From assembly GCF_030285665.1 (NCBI RefSeq), contig NZ_CP127295.1, forward strand, positions 9,176,001-9,240,000: a stretch of DNA of 64,000 nt, written 5' to 3'. Of the stretch, positions 55,752 through 64,000 are shown one piece after another (the stretch's first letter is position 1; each line of letters begins with the position of its first letter). This stretch comes from Amycolatopsis mongoliensis. GTDB taxonomy: Bacteria; Actinomycetota; Actinomycetes; Mycobacteriales; Pseudonocardiaceae. Both the position numbers and the translations under genes were made by a program. The notes beneath the pieces are model-generated. The model saw only the letters and a program-made list of their open reading frames with translations. It had not been told where the DNA came from and did no database searches.

Positions 55752-56758
55752 ATGCCGGACACCTACCGGGTGGCCGCCGTCCAGGCCGAGCCCGCCTGGC
55801 TCGACGTCGGTGCCGGCGTCGAGAAGACGATCGCGCTGATCGGTGAGGCGGCCGACGCGGGCGCGGCGCTCGTGGCCTTCCCGGAGACCTGGCTGCCCGG
55901 GTACCCGCTTTTCCTGTGGCTGGGCGCGGTGGCCGGGCAGATGCCGTACATCGCCCGCTACCACGCCAACTCCGTCAGCGTGGACAGCCGGCACCTCACG
56001 GCGATCCGCCAGGCCGCCCGCCGCAACGGCATCATCGTGGCGCTCGGCTACAGCGAGAAGGACCACGGCAGCCTCTACATGGCCCAGACGGTCATCGGCG
56101 CCGACGGCGCGATCTTGCTGCACCGCCGCAAGCTCAAGCCGACCCACGTGGAACGCAGCCTGTTCGGCGAAGGCGACGGCAGCGACCTCAAGGTCGTCGG
56201 CACCGACCTCGGCGCCTCGGCGCGCTCAACTGCCGGGAACACCTGCAGCCGCTCAGCAAGTACGCGATGTACGCCCAGCACGAGCAGCTCCACATCGCGG
56301 CGTGGCCGGCTTTCGGCCTGTACAAAGGCATCGCGCCCGCGCTCGGGGCGGAGGCCAACATGGCCGTCACCCGGACCTACGCCCTGGAAGGCGGTTGCTT
56401 CGTCGTGGCCGCGACGCAGGTGATCAGCGACGCGGGCATCGACGTCTTCGCGGCCACCGACGAGCAACGCGCCCTCGTCACCGCCGGCTCGGGCTGCTCC
56501 CGCGTCTACGGCCCCGACTCCGCCCGGATCGGCGACGCCCTCGACGAGCACGCCGAAGGCCTGGTGCTGGCCGAGATCGACCTGGCCCTGATCGACCTGG
56601 CCAAGAACGCGGCCGACCCGGCCGGCCACTACGCCCGTCCCGACGTCACGCGCCTGCTGCTCAACCGCACCCCGGCCCCGGCGGTCGTCACGCCCGAGCA
56701 GCCGGGGCCCCTCTTTCCCGAGCTGGAGGAAACCGACGACGAAGCACGGCCTGAGTGA
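55752..56758 (+). pseudogene. Nitrilase gene with one frameshift
   Basis: Carbon-nitrogen hydrolase of the nitrilase branch, about 335 residues when joined. Glutamate in AFPETWLPGYP, lysine in RRKLKPTHVER and cysteine in GALNCREHLQPLSKY form the triad. The first frame ends in similarity at VVGTDLGA and the second begins at LGALNC, so one base is missing at about 56209-56221, ten codons or fewer before the catalytic cysteine. In this operon the natural substrate would be mandelonitrile, yielding mandelate. Start ATG with GAGGAG upstream. Confidence 0.85.
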
Positions 56759-57164
56759 ACAGAAGTCCGCGCAAGGTGACAGGCTGTGAACGAAGGCAGC
56801 AACTGCCCTCGGATCCGCCTGCGTGCACTCGTACGATCCCTTCGGCGGCATCAACCGACCGTGCGAAGCCGAGCACAGTCCGTCACCGGGAGTACTCATC
56901 GCGACCCTCGCGACCCGACTGGGCCTGGCCGACGCATTCCGTCGTGTCCCGGGGCACCTGAGGTCCAGCCCCTGAATGACGGCCCGGTAGCCGACGCGGA
57001 GCCGGCGACGACGTCCGGCTCCGCATCACGTTCGCCGCGGATCGCAGAGATCCAGGCAGCGGAACCCGAGTCCGCTGACGCCGCATCCGGTGCCCGACGT
57101 CCCTGGACTCACCCCTGGTGGTAGATCATGGAGCCAACCACTCCCCGCCAGGAAACGAGGATCC
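56759..57164. other. Gap after the mandelate genes
   Basis: About 400 bp without recognisable genes; open frames on either strand lack motifs. It contains the promoter of the TetR gene but no clear sites were identified. Confidence 0.4.
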
Positions 57165-57758
57165 GTGTCACCGCAGGCCAGAACCGCCGTCGACCAGGGC
57201 CGGGCCACCAGGAAAGCGGTCATCGACGCCGCCGTCACGCTCTTCGGCACCCACGGCTACCGCGGCTGCTCGCTGGCGCAGATCGGTGAACGCGCCGGGA
57301 TCGGCCGGTCCGGCGTGCTGCACCATTTCGGTACGAAGGAGCAGCTGCTCGTCGCGGTGCTGGAGGAGCATTACCCGAGTGTGCGGGACCGGCCCGAAGC
57401 CAAGGCCATGGCCCGCGGCGAGGCAACCTTCCCCGACCTGCTCGACGAGGTCGCCCGCGTCAACAGCCGCAACCCGGAGCTGGTGCGGTTCTTCTCCGTG
57501 ATGATCGGCGAGAGCCTGACCGAGGACCACCCGGCCCGGCAGTTCTTCGTCGAGCGGTACGACGCCGTTCGCGCCGTGTTCACCACGGCGGTGGCAGGCC
57601 CCGACGCCGACCGGCGCGTGCGGACGCTGGTCTCGGTGGCCCTCGCGGCCATGGACGGCCTGCAACTGCAGTGGCTGCGCAACCCGGACGAGGTCGACCT
57701 CGTGGCCGGGGTACGCGTGATCACCGATCTCCTGCGCGCCCAGCTGCCTCAGGGATAA
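57165..57758 (+). CDS. TetR-family transcriptional regulator
   Basis: A 197-residue regulator: VIDAAVTLFGTHGYRGCSLA, QIGERAGIGRSGVLHHFGTK form the HTH; the ligand domain is helical and unassigned. The GTG at 57165 is chosen for its upstream GAGG and the position of the HTH; an upstream ATG gives an extra 25 residues without similarity. A perfect operator palindrome lies between this gene and the MFS gene, so it probably represses the transporter-glucosidase operon in response to a glycoside or aglycone. Confidence 0.9.
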   Translation: MSPQARTAVDQGRATRKAVIDAAVTLFGTHGYRGCSLAQIGERAGIGRSGVLHHFGTKEQLLVAVLEEHYPSVRDRPEAKAMARGEATFPDLLDEVARVNSRNPELVRFFSVMIGESLTEDHPARQFFVERYDAVRAVFTTAVAGPDADRRVRTLVSVALAAMDGLQLQWLRNPDEVDLVAGVRVITDLLRAQLPQG

Positions 57759-57794
57759 GTCCGTCCGAGGCATTGCGCCTGGGCTACCCCTGAC

Positions 57795-57830
57795 GTAACG
57801 TACCGACTGTCCAGTCAGTCGGTACGTTAC
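57795..57830. promoter_or_regulatory. TetR-type operator palindrome
   Basis: Perfect inverted repeat with 15-bp arms, GTAACGTACCGACTG and CAGTCGGTACGTTAC, around a 6-bp spacer. It ends 13 bp before the MFS start codon, next to its ribosome-binding site, so binding would block the MFS-glucosidase transcript. The divergent-style half-site TACCGACT is common in TetR targets. Confidence 0.85.
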
Positions 57831-57843
57831 AACGGAGTACGCC

Positions 57844-59151
57844 GTGACACTCGCCTCCAACAGCACATCAGCCGCCACCGGCACCGACAGCGCCCCCGAA
57901 CTGAACCTGCGTCTCACCGGGCAGGCCGTCGACAAATGGTTCGTCACCCGCTACGTCCTGGCCCTCGCCGGGCTGTGGACCGCTCTTCTCACCCCCGCAT
58001 CGGTCACCCTGGCCATCCGCGTCGGTCAGCTGAACCCGGAGGGCAAAGCGGGTTCGCTCGCCGTCGTCGCGAGCGTCGGCGCGTTCGCGGCCCTGATCGC
58101 CAACCCCGTGTTCGGCGCCCTCAGCGACCACTCGACCTCCCGGTTCGGGCAGCGCCGCCCGTTCATCGCCGGCGGATTCCTGCTCGGCGCCCTGGCCACG
58201 ATCGGAATCGGGTTCGCGCCCTCGATCGCCTTCGTGGCCATCAGCTGGGCCGCCGCCCAGCTGGCGTTCAACGCGGCCGTCGCCGCACTCATCGCCGTGC
58301 TGCCGGAACGCGTGCCGGCCCGGCTGCGCGGCCGCGTCGCCGGATTCATGGGTATGGTCCCGCAGTTCGGCGTCGTCGGCGGCACCTTCCTCATCCAGTT
58401 CATCGGCACCGCCGGGGTCTGGATGTTCTTCGCCCCGGCTGTCATCGGTCTGGTGCTCGTACTGCCGTTCGTGCTGACCCTGCGCGAAACACCGCGCTCC
58501 CGCGAGCAGGTCGGCCGGCTCGACTGGCGGGTGCTGGCCGGCGCGCTGTGGATCAACCCCCTCAAGCACCGCGACTACGCGCTGGCCTGGGCCGGCCGGT
58601 TCCTCGCCTGGATCGCCCTGTACCTGCTGACCACCTACAAGACCTACTATTTGATCGACAAGCTCGGCTACACGACCAAGAACGTCGCCTCGATCCTGTT
58701 CGACGCGATGCTCGTGCTGGCCGTGTGCGTGGCCATCAGCAGTGTGGGCTCGGGGTGGCTGTCGGACCGCATCGGCCGCCGCAAGCCGTTCGTCGTGGCC
58801 GGATCGCTGCTGTTCACCGGCGGGATGCTCGTGGTCGCCTTCGGGACCGGCATCGAGCACTTCCTGCTCGGCATCGCGATCTCCGGCCTCGCCCAGGGCC
58901 TCTACCTCGGGGTGGACTACGCACTCATCGCCGACGTGCTGCCGGACCAGAACACCGCGGCCGCCAAGGGCATGGGTGTGTTCAACCTGGCCGGCACCAT
59001 CCCACAGACCCTCGCCCCGGTGCTCGCCCCGGCCCTGCTGGCCATCGGAGCCGGCGGCGGCCGCGGCAACTACACCGCGATGTACCTCTTCGCGGCGGTG
59101 TTCGCGCTCGTCAGCGCCGCCTTCATCCAGCTCATCAGGGGTGTGAAATGA
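57844..59151 (+). CDS. MFS transporter, sugar or glycoside type
   Basis: A 435-residue transporter with twelve hydrophobic helices. The A-loop motif is GALSDHSTSRFGQRRPFI near residue 95, and the matching loop in the second half is GWLSDRIGRRKPFV near residue 304. Pairing with a glucosidase in an ATGA overlap suggests uptake of glycosides, resembling MFS genes linked to GH3 in other actinobacteria. The GTG start has GGAG at the right distance. Confidence 0.9.
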   Translation: MTLASNSTSAATGTDSAPELNLRLTGQAVDKWFVTRYVLALAGLWTALLTPASVTLAIRVGQLNPEGKAGSLAVVASVGAFAALIANPVFGALSDHSTSRFGQRRPFIAGGFLLGALATIGIGFAPSIAFVAISWAAAQLAFNAAVAALIAVLPERVPARLRGRVAGFMGMVPQFGVVGGTFLIQFIGTAGVWMFFAPAVIGLVLVLPFVLTLRETPRSREQVGRLDWRVLAGALWINPLKHRDYALAWAGRFLAWIALYLLTTYKTYYLIDKLGYTTKNVASILFDAMLVLAVCVAISSVGSGWLSDRIGRRKPFVVAGSLLFTGGMLVVAFGTGIEHFLLGIAISGLAQGLYLGVDYALIADVLPDQNTAAAKGMGVFNLAGTIPQTLAPVLAPALLAIGAGGGRGNYTAMYLFAAVFALVSAAFIQLIRGVK

Positions 59152-61331
59152 CCGACGGCAAAGCACGGCTCACCGCGGGGGCGGACTACTGGTCGACGCA
59201 TCCGGTGCCCGGTCACGGCCCGGTGCGGTTCGCCGACGGCCCGCACGGCCTCCGCGTACAGGACGACGACAACCCCGACCACCTCGGTATCGGCCGCAGC
59301 GCGCCCGCAACGTGCTTCCCACCCGCGGTCACGCTGGCCTCGTCCTGGGACGTGGACCTCGTGCGCGAAGTCGGGGCGGCACTGGGCCGTGAAGCCCGCA
59401 CGCACGGCGTGCACGTCGTGCTCGGCCCAGGCCTCAACATCAAACGCAGCCCGTTGTGCGGCCGCAACTTCGAGTACTACTCCGAGGATCCGCTGCTGTC
59501 CGGGCTGCTCGCCGGCGCCATGGTGGAGGGCCTGCAGTCGCAGGGGGTCGGGGCGTGCGTCAAGCACTTCGCCGCGAACAACCAGGAAACCGACCGCATG
59601 CGCGTCAGCGCCGACATCGACGCACGGCCACTGCGCGAAATCTACCTACGGGGTTTCGAGATCGCGATCCGCGAAGCGAATCCGTGGTGCGTGATGTCGT
59701 CGTACAACCGCATCAACGGCACCACCGCTTCCGAGAACAGCTGGCTGCTCACCGACGTCCTGCGCGAGGAATGGGGGTTCGACGGGGTCGTGGTGTCGGA
59801 CTGGGGCGCCGTGCGCGACCCGGTCGCCGCGCTGCAGGCCGGCCTGGACCTGAAAATGCCCGGACAGGAGAACGGTCCCCGCGTGCACGACGGCGACGTC
59901 GACGAGCAGGTGCTCGACCGGACGCTCGAACGGCTGACGCTGTTGGCGCGGCGCACCCGTGCCGAAAAGGCGGCGGCGAACCCGGAGGAGCACCACGAAC
60001 TCACACGACGCACCGCGGCCGAATCCGCCGTGCTGCTGAAGAACGACACCGGGCTCCTGCCGCTGTCACCCTCGCGGCGAGTGGCGATCATCGGCGAGCT
60101 CGCCCGCACACCGCGGTACCAGGGCGCGGGCAGCTCACGCGTGAATCCAACCACCGTGGTCAGCGCGCTCGACGCGGCCGGACGGCGACTGCCCGGCCAT
60201 GCATTCGCCCCCGGCTACCGAATAGACGGCGAGCCGGATGCCGCACTGCTCGAAGAGGCCACCCGGGTCGCAGCGGAGGCGGATATCGCCGTGCTGTTCC
60301 TCGGCCTGCCGGACAGCCACGAGGCCGAGGGAGCCGATCGGACGCACATCGACCTGCCGGCGGACCAGCTCGCACTCATCGACGCGATCGCGCAGGTCAA
60401 CCAGCGGATCGTGGTCGCGTTGAGCAACGGAGCCACGGTGACGACAGCACCCTGGCGTGACCAGGTCACCGCGATCGTCGAGTTCTGGCTGACCGGGCAG
60501 GCCGGCGGCGACAGCACGCTCGACGTGCTGCTCGGCGAGGTCACCCCGTCCGGCAAGCTGACCGAGACGATCCCGCTGCGGCTGGAGGACACCCCCGCGT
60601 TCCTCGACTTCCCCGGAGAGAACGGGCACGTCCGCTACAGCGAAGGCATTCACGTCGGCTACCGCTACTACGACACGCGGAAGATCGACGTCGACTTTCC
60701 CTTCGGGCACGGCCTCTCCTACACCGAGTTCCGCTACGACGACCTGGCTGTGACCGTGCACGACCTCGCCGACCCGGTCGCGATGACGGTGTCTTCGGAG
60801 CTGGCGAACACCGGCGACCGCACGGGAGCGGAGGTGATCCAGGTGTACATCGGCGACCGGACCGGACTGGTCGTCACACCGGAACAGGAGCTGCGTGCCT
60901 TCACCAAGGTGTGGCTCGCTCCGGGTGAAGCCCGGCGGGTGTCGATCCCCGTCCGGCGGGAGCACCTCGAACACTACGTCCCCGGTACCGGCTGGGCCTT
61001 CCCCGGCGGGCCAGTCGAGGTCCGCGTCGGATCGTCCTCCCGCGACATCCGGCTGTCCACGTTGGTCACGCTGCCCGGACATCCGGTGGAGAAACAGCTG
61101 ACCGCGTGGTCCACACTCGGCGAGTGGTCCGACCATCCTCGGCTCGGGACCGCGTTGTGGGAACTGCTGGAAGAGCGGGGAGGGGCGCGCGGGCGGATGG
61201 GCGACCTGCTGAGCGACGAGGCCGGGCGGCGGGCGGTGCTCGGCTCCCCGTTGAAGGGACTGCTGGAGTTCCCCGGCATTCCCCTGGACGACGCCGATGT
61301 CGAAGCGTTGCTCGCGAAGCACTGCACCTGA
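59148..61331 (+). CDS. GH3 beta-glucosidase-type glycoside hydrolase
   Basis: A 727-residue GH3 enzyme. Domain order is the (beta/alpha)8 domain, with GACVKHFAANNQET near residue 140 and the nucleophile aspartate in GVVVSDWGAVRDP near residue 217; the alpha/beta sandwich domain (VAIIGELARTPRYQGAGSSR); and the fibronectin III-like C-terminal domain (SSELANTGDRTGAEVIQVYI). No signal peptide, so it acts in the cytosol on imported glycosides. The start overlaps the MFS stop. It could be beta-glucosidase or a related specificity; substrate not decided by sequence. Confidence 0.92.
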   Translation: MTDGKARLTAGADYWSTHPVPGHGPVRFADGPHGLRVQDDDNPDHLGIGRSAPATCFPPAVTLASSWDVDLVREVGAALGREARTHGVHVVLGPGLNIKRSPLCGRNFEYYSEDPLLSGLLAGAMVEGLQSQGVGACVKHFAANNQETDRMRVSADIDARPLREIYLRGFEIAIREANPWCVMSSYNRINGTTASENSWLLTDVLREEWGFDGVVVSDWGAVRDPVAALQAGLDLKMPGQENGPRVHDGDVDEQVLDRTLERLTLLARRTRAEKAAANPEEHHELTRRTAAESAVLLKNDTGLLPLSPSRRVAIIGELARTPRYQGAGSSRVNPTTVVSALDAAGRRLPGHAFAPGYRIDGEPDAALLEEATRVAAEADIAVLFLGLPDSHEAEGADRTHIDLPADQLALIDAIAQVNQRIVVALSNGATVTTAPWRDQVTAIVEFWLTGQAGGDSTLDVLLGEVTPSGKLTETIPLRLEDTPAFLDFPGENGHVRYSEGIHVGYRYYDTRKIDVDFPFGHGLSYTEFRYDDLAVTVHDLADPVAMTVSSELANTGDRTGAEVIQVYIGDRTGLVVTPEQELRAFTKVWLAPGEARRVSIPVRREHLEHYVPGTGWAFPGGPVEVRVGSSSRDIRLSTLVTLPGHPVEKQLTAWSTLGEWSDHPRLGTALWELLEERGGARGRMGDLLSDEAGRRAVLGSPLKGLLEFPGIPLDDADVEALLAKHCT

Positions 61332-61810
61332 CGACCTCACCTGCTGCTCAGTCGCTGTGGGCGGCAGTGCTCGCGCCTGCCGCCCGTTCGGGCCGACTGC
61401 CGGGAGGGTTCGCAAGTCCAGCCTGAAGTTCCCGGCACTGGCGTTCCCGCGCTGCGACCCGTTCGGCTCGTGACTGGATCCGGTGGTCGTCACAGCCTGC
61501 GGTCGGTCACTCTCGCCATTCACCGGCGCAACGCCGCCAGGCCGAACACGCCAGCCGCCATAGCCGCGGGGTACTACACGGCCACCAGCACTCCACGGAG
61601 CTCCTCCGGAAGGTCCGAACAGGCGACGAGCAGAGACCCGTGCTCGGCGGACAGTTCACACCCCAACCCGCGAATCCCGGGCAGCCCACCTTCGTCGGCC
61701 GGCACCGCTCCCAGCAGCGCAGCGAACAAGACGACAGAATAGACGACGACCGCGGTGGCTCCAGCGGCTTGGCAAACCTGGGCCGGTCGCCGGTGCCCGA
61801 CGAGATGCAA
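61332..61810. other. Gap with possible decayed membrane gene
   Basis: A minus-strand stretch around 61530-61760 contains a hydrophobic run (TAVVVYSVVLFAALLGAVPA) and YPAAMAAGVFGLAALRR separated by a stop. It could be a degenerate transporter remnant, but no family can be named. Confidence 0.3.
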
Positions 61811-61844
61811 TTCTGGTGGGCGAACAGCTGTTCGCCCACCAGAA
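61811..61844. repeat. Perfect 34-bp palindrome upstream of truncated IclR gene
   Basis: Arms TTCTGGTGGGCGAACAG and CTGTTCGCCCACCAGAA are perfect reverse complements with no spacer. It ends 21 bp before the ATG of the IclR fragment. Either an operator for that regulator or a transcription terminator. The centre CAGCTG leaves no loop, which favours a protein-binding role. Its core CGAACAG is shared with the palindrome at 34188. Confidence 0.75.
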
Positions 61845-61865
61845 CGCCTTCACGAGGAGATTCCA

Positions 61866-62040
61866 TGGGGGCTCCGGCCGCCTACCCGGTCGAGTCCATC
61901 GACAACGCCGCACGGATTCTGCTGATGCTGGTGGACAGCCCGGCACTACGCGTCGCGGACGTGTCAGCCGAACTAGGCGTTGCGAGGTCGACGGCCCATT
62001 GGTTGCTGACCACGCTCCAGGGCCGGGATCTGCTCCGAAT
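61866..62040 (+). pseudogene. IclR-type regulator truncated by an IS256 fragment
   Basis: Begins MGAPAAYPVESIDNAARIL with the IclR-type helix-turn-helix following (LRVADVSAELGVARSTAHWL, LLTTLQGRDLL). At about 62040 it runs into the reverse strand of a transposase. The effector domain is lost. The ATG has GAGGAGA upstream. Confidence 0.7.
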
Positions 62041-62245
62041 CGAGGTGCTCGGTCATCTCGTCGTTGAGCGCGGTTTCCAGGACGTTCTTGGTGAACAGCT
62101 TCAGCAACCCGTCCGGGCCGGTCAACGCCAGCCCGCGAGCTTTCGCCTCGGCCACCATCGCCGCGGCGGCGGCCTGCTCCGGCGACAGCTCCCGCGCCGG
62201 CTTGGACTCACGCTTGCGTGGACTCACAAGGTCTGATGTCATCAC
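62041..62245 (-). mobile_element. IS256-family transposase N-terminal fragment
   Basis: Minus strand: MTSDLVSPRKRESKPARELS, EQAAAAAMVAEAKARGLALT, GLLKLFTKNVLETALNDEMT, like the first 68 residues of IS256/Mutator-type transposases from actinobacteria. It breaks off after MTEHL at the junction with the IclR fragment. Catalytic DDE parts are missing. Confidence 0.8.
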
Positions 62246-62749
62246 TCACAGTGCCCGTCCCGCCGGACCTACGCCCGGCGTGTCGGGCCGGAAACACCGA
62301 TCTTGGAACAGTCCCCCTTCCACTGCTTCGTGGAAGTGGCTTGTGGACGCGGGGTAGTGTTTCAGGGGTCGGCGAACCGTCACGCGCACTTCGATCTTGT
62401 GCGTACGCGGGAAGTCGTACTCGCGCAGCACCGGAACCGGCTCGTGGCGGCCCAGGCAGTGGGCAAGCTCGACGGGCACGACGCGAGACCCGACCCGAGC
62501 AACCTCAAGGAGATCGCGCGCCGCGCAGGCCTGGTCGTCGGGGTCGCGGCTGGCGGCCATCCGGTCGAAGATGGCACGGGCAGCGCTGCGAGTCAGTAGC
62601 GGGGACTCCCCCCGTTCGATTGACTCCTGACCCGTGAGGTCGCGTTCCGGTCTTGTCCGCCAGGGCCTCCGACGACGGCTGGACCTGGGATTTCGTCCTG
62701 CCTAACGGCCCATCGTCAGACTGGAACGCATCCGACACCGGAGCGGAAG
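62246..62749. other. Gap, no gene recognised
   Basis: About 500 bp between the transposase fragment and the FAD-synthetase-like gene. A minus-strand frame with VVPVELAHCLGRHEPVPVLR looks coding-like but has no recognised family; it may be another mobile-element scrap. Confidence 0.35.
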
Positions 62750-63520
62750 GTGGGCGAACCTGTGGAGCTGTCCGAACGATCTACCAAGACGGTGCAGGAC
62801 CAGGCCTTCACGGTCTCGAGCATCGACGACGCCGACCATCGCACGCGCTCCATCGCGATCGGCTGCTTCGACGGCGTGCACCTGGGTCATCGGGACGTGA
62901 TCAGCGGGTGCGACACCGTCCTCACCTTCGCGCCGCACCCGCTTCGGGTTCTCCGGCCGAGCCAGGCCCCGCCGCTGCTGACCGGCCACGCTCGGAAGCT
63001 GGCCAAGCTCTCCGCGCTGGGAGTCCGTGAGGTCGTCATCATCCCGTTCGACACGTCTTGGGCGAGCCAGACCGCCGAAACCTTCGTGGACGAAATCCTG
63101 GTCGGAACGCTGAACGCGAGCCACGTCTCGGTCGGGTTCAACTTCCGGTTCGGCGCCCGCGGTGCGGGCACGGCGGGCCGGCTCCGGGAGGACCGGCGGT
63201 TCGGGACCCGGGTCGTCCCCGCCGTCACCGCCGGGCCGGTGGTCGTGTCGTCGACGGTCATCCGTTCCCTCGTCGAACGCGGCAAGCTGACGCAGGCGGC
63301 GAAGCTGTTGGGAGCTCCTCTCGTGCAGCCGGCGACGATCCGGAAAGATCGCACCCTCCACTTCGCACCAGATCTCGCCGTTCCGGCTGACGGCGTGCAC
63401 GTCTGCCAGGTGGACGGTGTCCTCACCCAGGTGTCGTTCACCGGCCGGCCACGCATCCTCGATGCCGCCGAAGCATGGGAAACGAAGACAGGCGAGGTGA
63501 TCGTCACCTTTCCGGGGTGA
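62750..63520 (+). CDS. FAD synthetase-like nucleotidyltransferase without flavokinase domain
   Basis: A 256-residue protein of the RibF N-terminal type: AIGCFDGVHLGHRDVIS (GxFDGxHxGH), LTFAPHPLRVL, VGFNFRFGARGAGT and the SSTxIR motif in VVVSSTVIRSLVERG. The helix that normally separates GHRDVI from the VTFxPHP strand is missing, about 15-20 residues, and the C-terminus is only about 60 residues without the flavokinase GxPTAN motif. It would transfer AMP or another nucleotide, acceptor unknown. Start is GTG at 62750, or GTG at 62762, which has GGAAGG upstream. Confidence 0.8.
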   Translation: MGEPVELSERSTKTVQDQAFTVSSIDDADHRTRSIAIGCFDGVHLGHRDVISGCDTVLTFAPHPLRVLRPSQAPPLLTGHARKLAKLSALGVREVVIIPFDTSWASQTAETFVDEILVGTLNASHVSVGFNFRFGARGAGTAGRLREDRRFGTRVVPAVTAGPVVVSSTVIRSLVERGKLTQAAKLLGAPLVQPATIRKDRTLHFAPDLAVPADGVHVCQVDGVLTQVSFTGRPRILDAAEAWETKTGEVIVTFPG

Positions 63521-63530
63521 CACCGGCGCG

Positions 63531-64000
63531 CTACGCCCGGACGGCGCGAGTGGTACGCAGGATCGGCACGGAAGCCGCCAGGGCGGCCACCACTACGACG
63601 GCCAGACCGATGCGGACATCTCCGGCGGCGGACGGCACTCCGAGAACAGCGTCCACCGACCAGCGCCCAGGACCGGTGAAACCGAGCGCCACGACGACCA
63701 CCGCGAGCACCAGCGGGTACTCGCCGCCGCCGGCGGTGTTCCACCGGGCGCCCGCTTTGAGATTCGTGGCCACGGCCGCGACCAGCATCGTGCCCGCACC
63801 GACGGCGGCGCCGAGCGGAGTGGCGAGTCCCACGGCGAGGAGGACGGCGGCGACCAGTTCGCACAGCACAGCCGTGGCGGCCATTCGCCGTCCAGGGTGT
63901 TGACCGAGGCCTTCGAAGATCGCGGCGGCCTTCGCCATGCCCGGCCCGTGGAACCACCCCACCGCCTTCTGCGTGGCGTGGGCGTACAAAACGAATCCGA
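63531..64000 (-). CDS. DoxX-family membrane protein, 5' end outside window
   Basis: Minus-strand protein continuing beyond the window end. The visible part reads GFVLYAHATQKAVGWFHGPG near the edge, the DoxX signature, then about three more hydrophobic segments (VLCELVAAVLLAVGLATPLG; GAGTMLVAAVATNLKAG; YPLVLAVVVVALGF). DoxX proteins have four helices and act in thiol and oxidative stress membrane complexes. The missing N-terminus should be about 20 residues. Confidence 0.88.
   Translation of the reverse strand, partial: GFVLYAHATQKAVGWFHGPGMAKAAAIFEGLGQHPGRRMAATAVLCELVAAVLLAVGLATPLGAAVGAGTMLVAAVATNLKAGARWNTAGGGEYPLVLAVVVVALGFTGPGRWSVDAVLGVPSAAGDVRIGLAVVVVAALAASVPILRTTRAVRA

Noticed and set aside
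1..64000. CRISPR arrays, rRNA and tRNA genes
   Set aside because: No regularly spaced direct repeats, no conserved rRNA blocks and no cloverleaf with TTCRANYC arm was recognised by eye; a tRNA search program would be more reliable.

Overview
The window is high-GC DNA with many GTG starts, four-base ATGA/GTGA gene overlaps and actinobacterial gene families (MbtH, lipoprotein sugar-ABC systems without their own ATPase, GTP-type PEPCK). It reads like a chromosomal accessory region of an actinomycete, probably of the Pseudonocardiaceae (Amycolatopsis-like). That placement is inferred from gene content only.

Layout. (1) 1-9636: a membrane complex of the hydrogenase-4/Ehr type (hyfB, C, E, F, G, matching the order of M. 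tuberculosis Rv0083-Rv0087). Its large subunit lacks the NiFe-binding cysteines. A small unknown gene, a malic-enzyme-like protein and GTP-dependent PEP carboxykinase follow. (2) 9637-10736: a gene start cut off by an IS110 remnant, then an EthD-type gene. (3) 10954-27092: a catabolic island for amino sugars and probably hexuronates. It holds nagA, a SIS protein, nagB, a NagZ-like GH3, a sugar ABC transporter, two Gfo/Idh/MocA oxidoreductases, a LacI regulator, an epimerase-like protein, a DHDPS-family aldolase, a mannitol-dehydrogenase-family enzyme, a secreted LamG protein and a D-mannonate dehydratase. Three copies of one palindromic operator (core CAAACGTTTG) tie it to the LacI protein. 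(4) 27100-33408: decayed fragments, two SDR/regulator pairs and a hydrolase; one TetR regulator faces three near-identical operator palindromes. (5) 34298-44716: a six-gene biosynthetic cluster on the minus strand (methyltransferase, PNPOx-like protein, threonine dehydrogenase, FemAB-like acyltransferase, a two-module A-T-C-A-T-R NRPS, MbtH), predicted to make a dipeptide aldehyde or the pyrazinone derived from it. (6) 44717-49804: IS66 and maleylpyruvate-isomerase remnants, a YrhK protein, a class II glutamine amidotransferase, and a quinone reductase/enoyl-CoA hydratase pair opposite an HxlR regulator. (7) 50330-56758: a mandelamide/mandelonitrile-to-benzoate route (amidase, IclR regulator, benzoylformate decarboxylase, lactate/malate-dehydrogenase-like enzyme, aldehyde dehydrogenase, nitrilase). 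The amidase, aldehyde dehydrogenase and nitrilase frames are broken by single-base shifts. (8) 57165-61331: a TetR, MFS transporter and GH3 glucosidase unit with a 15-bp-arm operator. (9) 61332-64000: a perfect 34-bp palindrome, an IclR gene cut by an IS256 fragment, a shortened FAD-synthetase-like gene and the edge of a DoxX gene.

The strongest leads are the NRPS cluster, the mixed amino sugar/uronate LacI regulon, the cysteine-less Hyf complex beside PEPCK, and the frameshifted mandelonitrile pathway. All family calls come from reading motifs by eye; no database search was run.
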